Shown here one piece after another: positions 24,789 through 33,902 of a stretch of 64,000 nt of DNA. Within the stretch, counting starts at the first letter, position 1. Each line of letters begins with the position of its first letter. Both the position numbers and the translations under genes were made by a program. The DNA comes from an uncultured Pelagibacteraceae bacterium. Lineage in GTDB: Bacteria > Pseudomonadota > Alphaproteobacteria > Pelagibacterales > Pelagibacteraceae. The notes beneath the pieces were generated by a model, which did no database searches, was not told the DNA's origin, and was given only the letters and a program-made list of their open reading frames with translations. The stretch spans positions 1-64,000 of the forward strand of contig CACHTV010000001.1 in NCBI GenBank assembly GCA_902582875.1, written 5' to 3'.

Positions 24789-25600
24789 AACATCTAGTAT
24801 CTACAGATTGGCTTGAAAAAAATTTAGAAAATGTAAGAATTTTTGATGGTAGCTGGCATTTGCCAAATGCTAATCGAAATGCATTAGATGAATTTCAGAC
24901 AGCTCATATAAAAAATTCAATTTTCTTTGATATAGACAAAAATTCTAACCAAAAATCTAAATTACCACACATGTTGCCTGAAAAAAATGTTTGGGAAAAA
25001 ACTATGTGTAATTTTGGAATTAAAAATTCTGATCATGTTGTTATTTACGATAATTCAGATCTTATAAGCTCCTGTCGTGTCTGGTATACTTTCCTATATT
25101 TTAATCATGATCCAAATTTAGTTTCCGTTTTGGATGGTGGTTTTAAGAAATGGTTGAACGAAAAAAAGACCACTACTCAAGATAATAAAAGATTTCTAAA
25201 AAGTACCTACTTAGCTCATGAAAACTCATCTCTAGTTTTAAATAAAGATCAAATAGTAGCTAATATCAAAAATAAATCATTCCAAGTTGTAGACGCTCGT
25301 GGTAGAGAAAGATTTTTAGGTTTGCAGCCAGAGGCTAGGAAAGAGTTAAGAAGCGGAAATATAGAAGGTTCAAAAAATATGCCTTTTACAGAATTAATAA
25401 ATAGAAATGATCATACTTTTAAAAAAAAAGATGAGTTAATATCTATTTTTGAAAGAAATAAAGTTGATCCAAATAAAAAGATAGCTTTTACATGCGGATC
25501 TGGAATAACTGCTTGTGTTTTAGGGTTAACTAATTCTATCATAAGTGGTAAAAAACCCGTTGTCTATGATGGTTCTTGGGCAGAATACGGAATTAAGTAA
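24785..25600 (+). CDS. sseA: 3-mercaptopyruvate sulfurtransferase (tandem rhodanese)
   Basis: Two-rhodanese-domain sulfurtransferase of 271 aa. The active-site loop is FTCGSGITAC, i.e. CGSGxTA, which is diagnostic of mercaptopyruvate rather than thiosulfate specificity. The N-terminal domain has YDNSDLISSCRVWYTF and VLDGGFKKW; the C-terminal one has VVDARGRERFLG and the substrate-binding arginine region. It is translationally coupled to msrA and lies 2 nt before the RND adaptor gene. Confidence 0.93.
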   Translation: MKHLVSTDWLEKNLENVRIFDGSWHLPNANRNALDEFQTAHIKNSIFFDIDKNSNQKSKLPHMLPEKNVWEKTMCNFGIKNSDHVVIYDNSDLISSCRVWYTFLYFNHDPNLVSVLDGGFKKWLNEKKTTTQDNKRFLKSTYLAHENSSLVLNKDQIVANIKNKSFQVVDARGRERFLGLQPEARKELRSGNIEGSKNMPFTELINRNDHTFKKKDELISIFERNKVDPNKKIAFTCGSGITACVLGLTNSIISGKKPVVYDGSWAEYGIK

Positions 25601-25602
25601 AA

Positions 25603-26469
25603 ATGAAAACATCTTCAAAATTAAAAGCTTTTTTAATAGTTTTTTTTATAGCAATTTTTGCAGTAATTGCTGCTCGGTATTTTATTGGATTACATTTCAA
25701 AAAAAAATTTAGTGCGAGACCAGCACCTGGCGTAATTGTAGCTAAAGTTGAAAAATCTTTATTTTATAAGAGCATAGAAACTTTTGGAACGGCGATAGCT
25801 CAAAACTCTAAAACATATAGAGTCAAAAAAGACAGTATAGTAGGGAACTTAAATATTGAAAATAGATTTGTAAAAAAAGGTGAAATAATAATTGCTTTAA
25901 AAGATGACAAAAATATTGTTGCAGATTTTGAAGGTAAGATTGGAAAAAGAGAAATTGCTCAGGGTGTTCTAGGTTCAAATAGTTTAATTATAACTCTGGA
26001 TGATTTAAAAAAAATTGTAATAGATATTAAAGTTCCAGAAAACTATGTTGGAATTTTGAAACCTGGTTTAAAGGCAGAAATAATAAATTCAGCATTTAAC
26101 AAAACTTTTAAAGGTAGAGTGGACTCTATTAGCTCAAGAATAGATCCATCAACCAGATCCATCTTAGCAAGAATTATTGTAGATAATTCAAATTTTGAAA
26201 TTATACCCGGACAATTAATGACTGTTAAAATAATTTATGACGAAATAAATCAGATAGGTGTTCCAGAAAGCGCTGTAACTATTCAAGGAAATACCGCTTT
26301 TGTTTACATTGTAAAAGCTAACATAGCTGAAAAGAAAAATATTAAGATGGGCAAAAGAAATTTTGGAAAAGTTTCTGTTTTGTCAGGAATAAATGAAGGA
26401 GATATGGTTATTAGCGAGGGTGTGTCTAAAGTCAGAAATAAAGCTAAAGTTAAAATTATAAATCCATAA
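25603..26469 (+). CDS. RND pump periplasmic adaptor lacking the alpha-hairpin
   Basis: Membrane fusion protein of an RND efflux system, 288 aa. An N-terminal anchor (AFLIVFFIAIFAVIAARYFIG) precedes the lipoyl/barrel-sandwich region; there, the first half (RFVKKGEIIIALKDD) is joined to the second (ADFEGKIGKREIAQG) by only a few residues, where adaptors such as AcrA and MdtA carry a long coiled-coil hairpin. Beta-barrel and membrane-proximal domains follow (SRIDPSTRSILARI, VPESAVTI, INEGDMVISEG). It abuts the pump gene. Family secure; the missing hairpin is a clear visible deviation. Confidence 0.9.
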   Translation: MKTSSKLKAFLIVFFIAIFAVIAARYFIGLHFKKKFSARPAPGVIVAKVEKSLFYKSIETFGTAIAQNSKTYRVKKDSIVGNLNIENRFVKKGEIIIALKDDKNIVADFEGKIGKREIAQGVLGSNSLIITLDDLKKIVIDIKVPENYVGILKPGLKAEIINSAFNKTFKGRVDSISSRIDPSTRSILARIIVDNSNFEIIPGQLMTVKIIYDEINQIGVPESAVTIQGNTAFVYIVKANIAEKKNIKMGKRNFGKVSVLSGINEGDMVISEGVSKVRNKAKVKIINP

Positions 26470-26472
26470 AAT

Positions 26473-29400
26473 ATGTTTTTAACGGACTTATCTATTAAAA
26501 GACCTGTCGTAGCATCAGTAATGAGCTTAGTGCTTGTTATTTTTGGACTTGTGACTTTTCAAGAAATACCAACTGATGAATTACCTGATGTACAACCTCC
26601 TGTAGTTACAATTCAAACTGAATACAGAGGAGCATCTGCTGAAATTGTAGATACACAAATAACACAAAAAATAGAGGACTTTGTAGGTGGAACGCCTGGG
26701 TTAGAAACAATTGACTCATTTAGTGAAGATGAAAGCTCAAGAATAACTCTAACATTTCAAACAGACTTAGATCTTGATGATGTTGCCAATGACGTAAGAA
26801 GTTCTGTCTCCAGGGTAGTAGATAATTTGCCTGATGGCGCAGGACAACCTGAAATATTTAAACAAAGTGCAGGAATGAGAACTACTATGTGGTTATCTTT
26901 TAATTCTGAAACAATGACAGATTTAGAACTAACAGATTATGCAGATAGATATTTAACAGATGTTTTTTCTGTCGTTTCTGGAGTTGGTAGAGTGCGTCTT
27001 GGTGGAGAAAGAGAGCTATCTTTAAGAGTTTGGTTAGATCCTATCGCTTTAGCAGCAAGAGATATAACTACACAAGAAGTTGAACAAGTTTTAAAAAAAG
27101 AAAATGTAGAATTTCCCGCTGGAAGAATTGAGTCTAAAGATATCGATCTAACTATAAAACTAGATAAAGCTTATAAAAATTTAGAAAATTATAAAAAATT
27201 ACCTCTTAAAAGGGCTAAAGATGGTTCAATAATTACTTTGAGTGATGTTTCTCGAGTAGAAATAGGTGCTGAGTCTACTAGAACTTTATTTAAAGGAAAT
27301 GGTAAACAAGTTGTAGGAATTGGAATTTATCAGCAGTCAGATGCAAACACAATTGCAGTCGCGAATGGTATTAAGAAAAAGATTCAAGAAATAAAACCAA
27401 CATTACCACCGGGTACTACCCTAGAAGTTTCGTTTGATAGAAGCAATTATATTAAAGCTGCTATTTATGAAGTCTACAAAACTTTAGTTATTGCTTTAAT
27501 TTTAGTCACAATAATAATTTATTTATTTCTAGGAAATATAAGAGCTCTTGTGGTACCGTTAATTGCATTACCTGTTTCTTTGATCTCAACTTTTTTATCT
27601 ATTTATATATTTGGTTTTTCGATTAATCTTTTTACACTGATGGCTCTTGTATTGGCTATTGGAATTGTGGTGGATGATGCAATTGTAATGCTAGAAAACA
27701 TTGTCCGAAGAATAGAATTAGGTGATAGCCCTTTAGTAGCTGCTTATAAAGGAGCAAAACAAGTATCTTTCGCTATTATAGCGACAACAGTAGTCCTAGT
27801 AGCTGTATTTGTTCCTTTAATCTTTATTAAAGGTATTACAGGAGTTTTGTTTACTCAAACTGCAATTACCCTTGCCTCTGCAGTAATCATCTCAAGTTTT
27901 GTCGCTCTTTCTTTAAGTCCAATGCTTGGAAGCAAGTTCTTGAAGAAAAATATGAACAAATCAAAAATAGTAACAAGATTTGAGAAATTTTTAAAAAATT
28001 TAACACAACTTTATAAACTATCTCTTTTAGGCTGGATAAAAAAAAAGAAAATAATTACATCATTTTTAATTGGAACACTCGCTTTAACTGTTTTTTTATT
28101 TAATTTTGCGCCAAAAGAATTAATAGCACCTGAAGATCGAGGAGCTTTCTTTGTAATTGTAAAAGCTCCTCAAGGATCTGGTTTTAATTTTACAAAAACT
28201 AAAGCAGAGGAAATTGAAAAGCTTTTGCTACCTAATGTAGGTAAAGGTGAATATAGAAAACTTATAATGAGAGTGCCAGGATTTGGAAAATCAGCAAAGC
28301 AAGTTAATAGTGGTTTTATTATTGTCCTTTTAGAACCTTGGTCAAAAAGAGATCGTCATGGAGTAAAAATTATGAGGGAGTCTTTTGGAAAAATAGCAAA
28401 AGTACCTGGCGTACTTGCATTTCCTATAATGCCTCAAGGAATTCGAACTGGAGGGATCGAAAGTCCAGTTCAGTTTGTCATATTAGGAAATACTTACGAT
28501 CAACTAATCAAATGGAAAGAAATTATAAAAAAAGAAGCCAGAAAAAATCCTGGTCTAGTATCGATTCAAGATGATTTTGATCTAAACAAACCTCAATTAA
28601 ATGTTCAAATAGATCAAAAAAAAGCAGCAGATTTAGGTGTTTCTACTGAAGATATAGGTAGAACAATAGAAACTATCTTCGGATCAAAAAAAGTTACTAA
28701 TTTTACACAAGATGGAAAAGAATATTCAATTATTCTTCAAGGAGACATTAAAGATAGACAAGAGCCGGACAGTATTAGCAAGGTATTTGTTAGATCAAAA
28801 AATAATGGCAAGCTTGTTTCCATTTCTAATTTAGTTGAATACAGCGAAGAAGGCCAATCACCTTTTTTAGCAAGATATAATAGACAAAAAGCAGTTACAA
28901 TTTCTGCAAGACTAGTAGGGGATTATTCTTTGGACGAAGCGTTAAAATTTTTAGTAAATGTTGTAGAAGAAAATACCCCTCAAGCTAAAATTGCTTACAA
29001 AGGTGAGAGTGAAGAATATAAAAAAACTAATACAGAATTATATATTATTTTCGCTTTGGCTCTAATTACTGCCTATCTTGCTATGTGCGCTCAGTTTGAA
29101 AGCTGGAAACATCCACTCACAATTATGTTAACTGTTCCCATGGCTATTCTCGGAGGATTGCTCGGTATTTTGGTCGTAGGATCTTCCTTAAACGTTTATA
29201 GCCAAATTGCATTAATAATACTCATTGGGTTATCCGCAAAAAATGGAATTTTAATTGTTGAATTTGCAAATCAATTAAGAAAAGAAGGAAAAAATTTAGA
29301 AGTTGCTGTATTTGAAGCAGCTGCTATTAGATTAAGACCAATCTTAATGACAAGCTTATCTACTATTATTGGTGTATTGCCTCTAATCATTAGCTTTGGG

Positions 29401-29568
29401 CCTGGTGCTGCAAGCAGGCTTACTGTGGGAATTACAATATTTGCTGGAATGATATTTTCTACTTTTTTTACTCTCTACGTAATACCTACTATTTACACAG
29501 TTGTTGGAAAAAATACTCAAAGAATTGACTCAGTAGAAATTGAACTAAATAAACAACTTAAAAAATAA
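26473..29568 (+). CDS. RND-family efflux transporter permease (AcrB/HAE1-type)
   Basis: Proton-driven inner-membrane export pump, 1031 aa, with the two-fold RND layout. The opening MFLTDLSIKRPVVASVMSLVLV is typical. TM4 shows LVLAIGIVVDDAIVMLENIVR with the proton-relay aspartates, and TM10 shows IGLSAKNGILIVEFANQLR with the lysine. Porter-domain motifs such as VSGVGRVRLGGERELSLRVWLDP match HAE1 proteins. The adaptor gene is 3 nt upstream. No TolC-like outer-membrane gene is in the window. Substrate unknown. Confidence 0.96.
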   Translation: MFLTDLSIKRPVVASVMSLVLVIFGLVTFQEIPTDELPDVQPPVVTIQTEYRGASAEIVDTQITQKIEDFVGGTPGLETIDSFSEDESSRITLTFQTDLDLDDVANDVRSSVSRVVDNLPDGAGQPEIFKQSAGMRTTMWLSFNSETMTDLELTDYADRYLTDVFSVVSGVGRVRLGGERELSLRVWLDPIALAARDITTQEVEQVLKKENVEFPAGRIESKDIDLTIKLDKAYKNLENYKKLPLKRAKDGSIITLSDVSRVEIGAESTRTLFKGNGKQVVGIGIYQQSDANTIAVANGIKKKIQEIKPTLPPGTTLEVSFDRSNYIKAAIYEVYKTLVIALILVTIIIYLFLGNIRALVVPLIALPVSLISTFLSIYIFGFSINLFTLMALVLAIGIVVDDAIVMLENIVRRIELGDSPLVAAYKGAKQVSFAIIATTVVLVAVFVPLIFIKGITGVLFTQTAITLASAVIISSFVALSLSPMLGSKFLKKNMNKSKIVTRFEKFLKNLTQLYKLSLLGWIKKKKIITSFLIGTLALTVFLFNFAPKELIAPEDRGAFFVIVKAPQGSGFNFTKTKAEEIEKLLLPNVGKGEYRKLIMRVPGFGKSAKQVNSGFIIVLLEPWSKRDRHGVKIMRESFGKIAKVPGVLAFPIMPQGIRTGGIESPVQFVILGNTYDQLIKWKEIIKKEARKNPGLVSIQDDFDLNKPQLNVQIDQKKAADLGVSTEDIGRTIETIFGSKKVTNFTQDGKEYSIILQGDIKDRQEPDSISKVFVRSKNNGKLVSISNLVEYSEEGQSPFLARYNRQKAVTISARLVGDYSLDEALKFLVNVVEENTPQAKIAYKGESEEYKKTNTELYIIFALALITAYLAMCAQFESWKHPLTIMLTVPMAILGGLLGILVVGSSLNVYSQIALIILIGLSAKNGILIVEFANQLRKEGKNLEVAVFEAAAIRLRPILMTSLSTIIGVLPLIISFGPGAASRLTVGITIFAGMIFSTFFTLYVIPTIYTVVGKNTQRIDSVEIELNKQLKK

Positions 29569-30157
29569 TATATTTATTTTTATCTAGATTTTTTTTACAA
29601 AGTGTAAGTTGTTTTCTATATTTGTTGGCCATATCTCTTACTGACTTAGCATAAATAACAGCTTTTTTATCTTTTGAATAATTTTTATAATCTCCCCAAC
29701 CTTTATAGTAAGCTAGATATTGTCTGTAGGCATCTTTCTTTGATATTTTTAATATCTTAGAAGTTTTATTAATGTACCAACCTATAAAATCAACTGAGTC
29801 TTTAAAGCGAGCACGAGTAGCAAGTGGATTATTTATTTCTCTTTTATATTGTTCCCAAGTACCTTTTACAGCTTGAGAATAACCAAATGAGCTGGATGGT
29901 CTTTTAAATGGTATGACTTTAAATAATTTTCTTCTTGGTGGTTTAGCAAGCCAATTAAAGTCACTTTCTTTTTTGACGAAAGCTAGTTGCAAATGAATAG
30001 GAGCTCCCCATTTCTCATATGAAGCTTTTGTATGTTTATACCACAAATACCTTTCTTCAAAGATTGCACAACTATTTTGGGTATTTTTTGGAATTGATGA
30101 ACATGCTGTTACTATCAAAAAAATTCCAAAAAATATAATTTTTTTTAAAAGAATCAC
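29558..30157 (-). CDS. Lytic transglycosylase-like lipoprotein (SLT fold)
   Basis: Probable peptidoglycan lytic transglycosylase anchored by a lipid. Signal and lipobox are KKIIFFGIFLIVTAC with the cysteine near residue 19. The lysozyme-like core has LQLAFVKKESDFNWLA with the catalytic glutamate near residue 69, then SSSFGYSQAVKGTWEQYKRE and YLAYYKGWGDY, characteristic of SLT domains. Its 3' end overlaps the RND pump gene by 11 nt. With amgK/murU a few kb away it fits wall turnover and recycling. Confidence 0.85.
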   Translation of the reverse strand: MILLKKIIFFGIFLIVTACSSIPKNTQNSCAIFEERYLWYKHTKASYEKWGAPIHLQLAFVKKESDFNWLAKPPRRKLFKVIPFKRPSSSFGYSQAVKGTWEQYKREINNPLATRARFKDSVDFIGWYINKTSKILKISKKDAYRQYLAYYKGWGDYKNYSKDKKAVIYAKSVRDMANKYRKQLTLCKKNLDKNKYIIF

Positions 30158-30177
30158 TTTTCAAATTATATAAGAAA

Positions 30178-30669
30178 TTAATTAAGCTTTCTCCATTTTT
30201 CTGGTTTAATAAAAGTTCCACTCCACAAACCTAGTTTTTCTTCTTTTGCAAAATTTTCATCAAGTACATATATTTTTGAATATTTTCTATAAGCTATTGC
30301 ATAACCATTACGAACCATCCATCTATTTAAATTAATAGTCCCTTTTAAACATTTTGCTAAATATCTTTTATATCTATCTTTTCCCAACAGAATACATTTT
30401 ACTGGTTTATTGCCAATTTTTTGAACAAGCTTTTTTTTAGACATCTGTCCACAGTAATAATCTTTCTGAAAATTAAAAAACATTATTTTTAGGTAGGGCT
30501 TTTTGCATTTTTGTTTCATTTCAGGAGCATCAATACCCTCCAATCTTATTTTATAAGATTTAATGTGTATGGTATCTCCATCAACTACTTTTGGAAATCC
30601 TACAATTTCTGACGCTTGCACAGTTTGAAAAAAAAATAAAGTAAAAATTATAATTATATATTTAATCAT
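30178..30669 (-). CDS. Secreted thermonuclease-family nuclease
   Basis: Staphylococcal-nuclease-like protein with a cleavable signal peptide (IIIIFTLFFFQTVQA). The SNase motifs are FPKVVDGDTIHIKSYKIRLEGIDAPEMKQKC, with metal-binding aspartates and the first catalytic arginine, and LGKDRYKRYLAKC with the second arginine. LGLWSG closes the fold. Length of 163 aa is typical. It overlaps the VanZ-like gene start by 4 nt. Periplasmic nucleic acid degradation is the expected role. Confidence 0.9.
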   Translation of the reverse strand: MIKYIIIIFTLFFFQTVQASEIVGFPKVVDGDTIHIKSYKIRLEGIDAPEMKQKCKKPYLKIMFFNFQKDYYCGQMSKKKLVQKIGNKPVKCILLGKDRYKRYLAKCLKGTINLNRWMVRNGYAIAYRKYSKIYVLDENFAKEEKLGLWSGTFIKPEKWRKLN

Positions 30670-31046
30670 TTAATTAATTTTCTTAATAATGATATCATTA
30701 ATACTCCGGCTACATTAGCAAATAAATCATAAAGCTCGAAGGCACGATTAGGAATAATGTAATGTGAGAGCTCTAAAAAAACTGATATAAAAAAGATAAA
30801 GTAAAAATTAGTAAAAATTCGAGTATTTTTTAAATTACAAATTACTGCCAAAGCTGTCAGATACATAAAGCAAAATAAATGATTAATTGATGTCCCTATA
30901 GGATTATCAACTAAATTTGGTTGTTTACCTAAATCTCCATACAAAAGATATCCAATAAGACTGCCAGGAAATAAATATAGAATGAACAATAATATCAAAG
31001 AGAAATAATAAAGATATTTAATCAACTTTAAGACATTATTTTTCAT
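30666..31046 (-). CDS. VanZ-like small membrane protein
   Basis: A 126-aa protein with four predicted membrane helices and a VanZ-like pattern (FPGSLIGYLLYGD, NHLFCFMYLTALAVI, FLELSHYIIPNRAFELYDLFANVAGVL). The ELxHxxxPxRxxxxxDxxAN sequence is the VanZ-family signature. The ORF track starts at 31094, but MKNNVLKLIK at 31046 begins the real protein and leaves 40 nt to the divergent gpmA. Function of most VanZ-like proteins is unknown. Confidence 0.82.
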   Translation of the reverse strand: MKNNVLKLIKYLYYFSLILLFILYLFPGSLIGYLLYGDLGKQPNLVDNPIGTSINHLFCFMYLTALAVICNLKNTRIFTNFYFIFFISVFLELSHYIIPNRAFELYDLFANVAGVLMISLLRKLIK

Positions 31047-31086
31047 TATAATTTTAATATTACATAATATCTGGTATTTATCTATT

Positions 31087-31806
31087 ATGAGCAAATTAAT
31101 CCTAGTAAGACATGGTCAAAGTGTATGGAACGCAGAAAACAGATTTACAGGATGGGTAGATGTTGATTTATCGGAAAAAGGAATTTTAGAGGCCCAGAAA
31201 TCTGGTCAATTAATTAAAAATCTAAATATTAATATAGATGTTTCTTACACATCTTTTCTAAAAAGAGCCATTAAAACTCTTACCACCATACTTAAAGAAA
31301 ATGGCTTGGAGCTTAAATTTAATACTTCTTGGGAATTGAATGAGAGACATTACGGATCTTTAACGGGTTTAAATAAAGATGAAACTAAAAAGAAAATAGG
31401 TGAGGAACAGTTTAAAAAATATAGAAGATCTTGGGATATACCACCGCCCCCAATAGCTGAAAATGACGAAAATCATTCGTTATTTAGTCCTTTAAACCCA
31501 AGTATACCCGTAGGGATGATACCTTTTACAGAATCTTTAAAAGATACTTATGAACGAGCAATTTCTTATTATGAAAGAGAAATTCAAAAACATATTGAAG
31601 AAAATAAAAACGTTTTAATATCAGCACATGGTAATTCACTAAGAGCACTATGCAAATATCTACTTAAAATTTCTGATCAAAAGATAAATGAATTAGAAAT
31701 TCCAACAGGAAATCCTTTAATAATTGAATTTGATAACAATCTTAAAATTCAAAAATATTATTATCTGGATGAAACTAGAGCTAAAAATATTATCTTTAAT
31801 CAATAA
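31087..31806 (+). CDS. gpmA: 2,3-bisphosphoglycerate-dependent phosphoglycerate mutase
   Basis: Glycolytic enzyme interconverting 2- and 3-phosphoglycerate. The phosphohistidine motif is LVRHGQSVWNAENRFTGW, followed by ELNERHYGSLTGLNKDET, a proline-rich RRSWDIPPPPI and the second histidine SAHGNSLRALCKYL. Length of 239 aa matches dPGM. It is divergent from the VanZ-like gene and convergent with murU (11-nt overlap). Confidence 0.96.
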   Translation: MSKLILVRHGQSVWNAENRFTGWVDVDLSEKGILEAQKSGQLIKNLNINIDVSYTSFLKRAIKTLTTILKENGLELKFNTSWELNERHYGSLTGLNKDETKKKIGEEQFKKYRRSWDIPPPPIAENDENHSLFSPLNPSIPVGMIPFTESLKDTYERAISYYEREIQKHIEENKNVLISAHGNSLRALCKYLLKISDQKINELEIPTGNPLIIEFDNNLKIQKYYYLDETRAKNIIFNQ

Positions 31807-32491
31807 TTTTTAAATTCGATATTTTTTCGTAAATCTCTTTTGTATTCAGATGGTAAAACTTTTGCTTACTTTCATTTCCAATTAGGGAATTTTCCTCAAT
31901 TAAAGAGTCCCAAACCTTGTTCATAGAAAATATTTTATCTTTTATGGAACTAAAAATGCTAGGATCTAAAATTTGAAGGCCAGTAAAAATACATTCATTA
32001 GTATTATTTCTACTAACCTCGCCATCATGAAGATTAAAATCTCCCTTAAAAGAACTATCAAAACTTAAATTTTTATTGACTAACAATAAACAAGATTTTT
32101 TCTTTTTAAAATAAAGATCTTCTAAATCTTTTAATTCATTGCTGTAAACATTACTCCATAAAGTGTCAGGATTAATTGCTACAAAAGGTTTTTTAAAAGA
32201 TCTAGTGGCTTGAAGTATTCCACCTCCTGTATCAAGCAGCATATCCTGTTCATCGGAAATTATAATTTTTGCTTTATAATTCTTACTATTAATAAAATCT
32301 TTTATTTGATCTGGGAGATGATGAACATTAATAGCTATTTCCTCTATTCCATGATTGATTAACAACTCTATAGCTCTCTCTAACAAGTTCTTGTCACCTA
32401 TTTGGATTAATGGTTTTGGAGTTTTTAGAGTAATCGGCTGCATTCTTTTTCCCAATCCAGCTGCTAGAATCATGCCATGTTTAATTTTCAT
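31796..32491 (-). CDS. murU: N-acetylmuramate-1-phosphate uridylyltransferase-like nucleotidyltransferase
   Basis: Nucleotidyltransferase with the sugar-phosphate motif MILAAGLGKRMQPITLKTPKPLIQIG, then NVHHLPDQI, LLDTGGGI and NPDTLW. This pattern, and its position directly after an AmgK-like kinase, point to MurU, which makes UDP-MurNAc in cell-wall recycling; without context it would read as a mannose-1-phosphate guanylyltransferase-like protein. It overlaps amgK by 11 nt. Confidence 0.88.
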   Translation of the reverse strand: MKIKHGMILAAGLGKRMQPITLKTPKPLIQIGDKNLLERAIELLINHGIEEIAINVHHLPDQIKDFINSKNYKAKIIISDEQDMLLDTGGGILQATRSFKKPFVAINPDTLWSNVYSNELKDLEDLYFKKKKSCLLLVNKNLSFDSSFKGDFNLHDGEVSRNNTNECIFTGLQILDPSIFSSIKDKIFSMNKVWDSLIEENSLIGNESKQKFYHLNTKEIYEKISNLKIID

Positions 32492-33446
32492 ATTTTAACC
32501 TTTTTAATTTTTTTAAAGGCAGATGCTTTTTAAATAATAGATTCAATTTATTGAAAATAGGGTTTCTCATTCTTCTTTCAATAAGCGTCCAGGTATGGGG
32601 TAAATATCTTAAATAATTTGGTTTTTTATCTCTTTTATAAAGACGCACAAAAATTCCAAGTATTTTTAAATTTCTTTGAACAGATAAAATATCAAAGTCA
32701 TTTTTTAGGTAATATTGATCTTTAGCTCTAAATTTTGATTTTTGTATATAGTACTTAAATAAATTATCCTGTAAATTTTTTGGCATTTTAATTCTCACAT
32801 CATCGATTAATGAAGCAACATCGTATAATGGATTGCCAATTATTGCATCTTGACTATCAATAAGACTAAATCTTTTTTTGGTGATCATAATATTTGATGC
32901 ATGAAAATCTCTATGCGTAAAACAATTATTTTTAAAATAAAGTTTTTTATAAATATTATTAAGTTCTTTTCTTAATATTTTTTTAATTTTTCCAAGCTTT
33001 AAATTTCTACAACAATACTTTAGATGCCAATCAAAAAATAGATCTGAATCTTTATGTAGATGGCTAAGAGAATATTTAGTAAATTTGATTTTTTTTCCTT
33101 TAAAATAATATTGATTTTTAAGCTTAATCTTTTGTAATTTAATGATTAATTCAATTAGTTTCTTGTAATCTTTTAATTTATTTTTTTTATTTTTAATATA
33201 GTCATAGAAAGATTTGTCGCCCAAATCTGTAATTTCTATCATATTGTCTTTATAATAATTTTTTAAAAGTTTAGGTGATGAAATATTATGATTGTTTAAA
33301 ATTTTATTTACAACTGAATAAACAATTAAATTTTTATATTGTTCTTTTTTTGCAAAAACTATTATCGAAGTTTTATTATTCTTTTTAACCCTATAAAATT
33401 CTCTAAAAGATGCATCACCGGAAATCTTTTTTAACTTATAATTCAT
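32481..33446 (-). CDS. amgK: MurNAc/GlcNAc anomeric kinase AmgK-like phosphotransferase
   Basis: APH-fold sugar kinase. The catalytic loop FTHRDFHASNIMI (HxD...N) and metal-binding SLIDSQDAIIGNPLYDVASLIDD are clear, and the N-terminus KKISGDASFREFYRVKK is typical of AmgK. It would phosphorylate MurNAc at C1 for MurU, bypassing the fosfomycin-sensitive de novo route in the recycling pathway known from pseudomonads. It overlaps tsaE by 11 nt and murU by 11 nt. Confidence 0.88.
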   Translation of the reverse strand: MNYKLKKISGDASFREFYRVKKNNKTSIIVFAKKEQYKNLIVYSVVNKILNNHNISSPKLLKNYYKDNMIEITDLGDKSFYDYIKNKKNKLKDYKKLIELIIKLQKIKLKNQYYFKGKKIKFTKYSLSHLHKDSDLFFDWHLKYCCRNLKLGKIKKILRKELNNIYKKLYFKNNCFTHRDFHASNIMITKKRFSLIDSQDAIIGNPLYDVASLIDDVRIKMPKNLQDNLFKYYIQKSKFRAKDQYYLKNDFDILSVQRNLKILGIFVRLYKRDKKPNYLRYLPHTWTLIERRMRNPIFNKLNLLFKKHLPLKKLKRLKYEN

Positions 33447-33891
33447 TTATATTAATATCTTTCCATTTTCCTTGTCCTTCAAGGCTTAGTTCTCTTTCGT
33501 TCTCTTTGTTAGAATATTTTAAATGTAACTCTAATCTATTAGCTATATTCAGCCCAACTAATTCTGGCCATTCAATTATTTTTATTGAGTCTAACTCCTC
33601 TTTAAAAATACCAAGGTGATCTAACTCCTTTTTGTTTTTAATTCTATAAAGATCATAATGCATTACCTTCAAATTTTTAATATCGTACTCATATAATAAG
33701 TTGAACGTGGGACTTAAAACTTCTGTTTCCTTAACACCTTCTCGTTTTTGTAAAAAATTAATAAAATTTCTTGCAAAAGTTGTTTTACCAACGCCAATTT
33801 CACCAATTAAAAAAATACAATCTTTCTCGGATACATTATCTGCAATTTTATTTGAAATTAATTTAAGATGATCTAAAGATTTAATAATCAT
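33436..33891 (-). CDS. tsaE: tRNA threonylcarbamoyladenosine biosynthesis ATPase TsaE
   Basis: ATPase of the TsaBDE complex that makes t6A37 in tRNA. The Walker A is LIGEIGVGKTTFARNF (residues 28-43); LSPTFNLLYEY, MHYDLYRI and the Walker-B-like IKIIEWPEL follow, all family signatures. Length of 151 aa is normal. It lies between ahcY and amgK in an order seen in many alphaproteobacteria. Confidence 0.95.
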   Translation of the reverse strand: MIIKSLDHLKLISNKIADNVSEKDCIFLIGEIGVGKTTFARNFINFLQKREGVKETEVLSPTFNLLYEYDIKNLKVMHYDLYRIKNKKELDHLGIFKEELDSIKIIEWPELVGLNIANRLELHLKYSNKENERELSLEGQGKWKDININEL

Positions 33892-33902
33892 TAGCTACTA
33901 GA

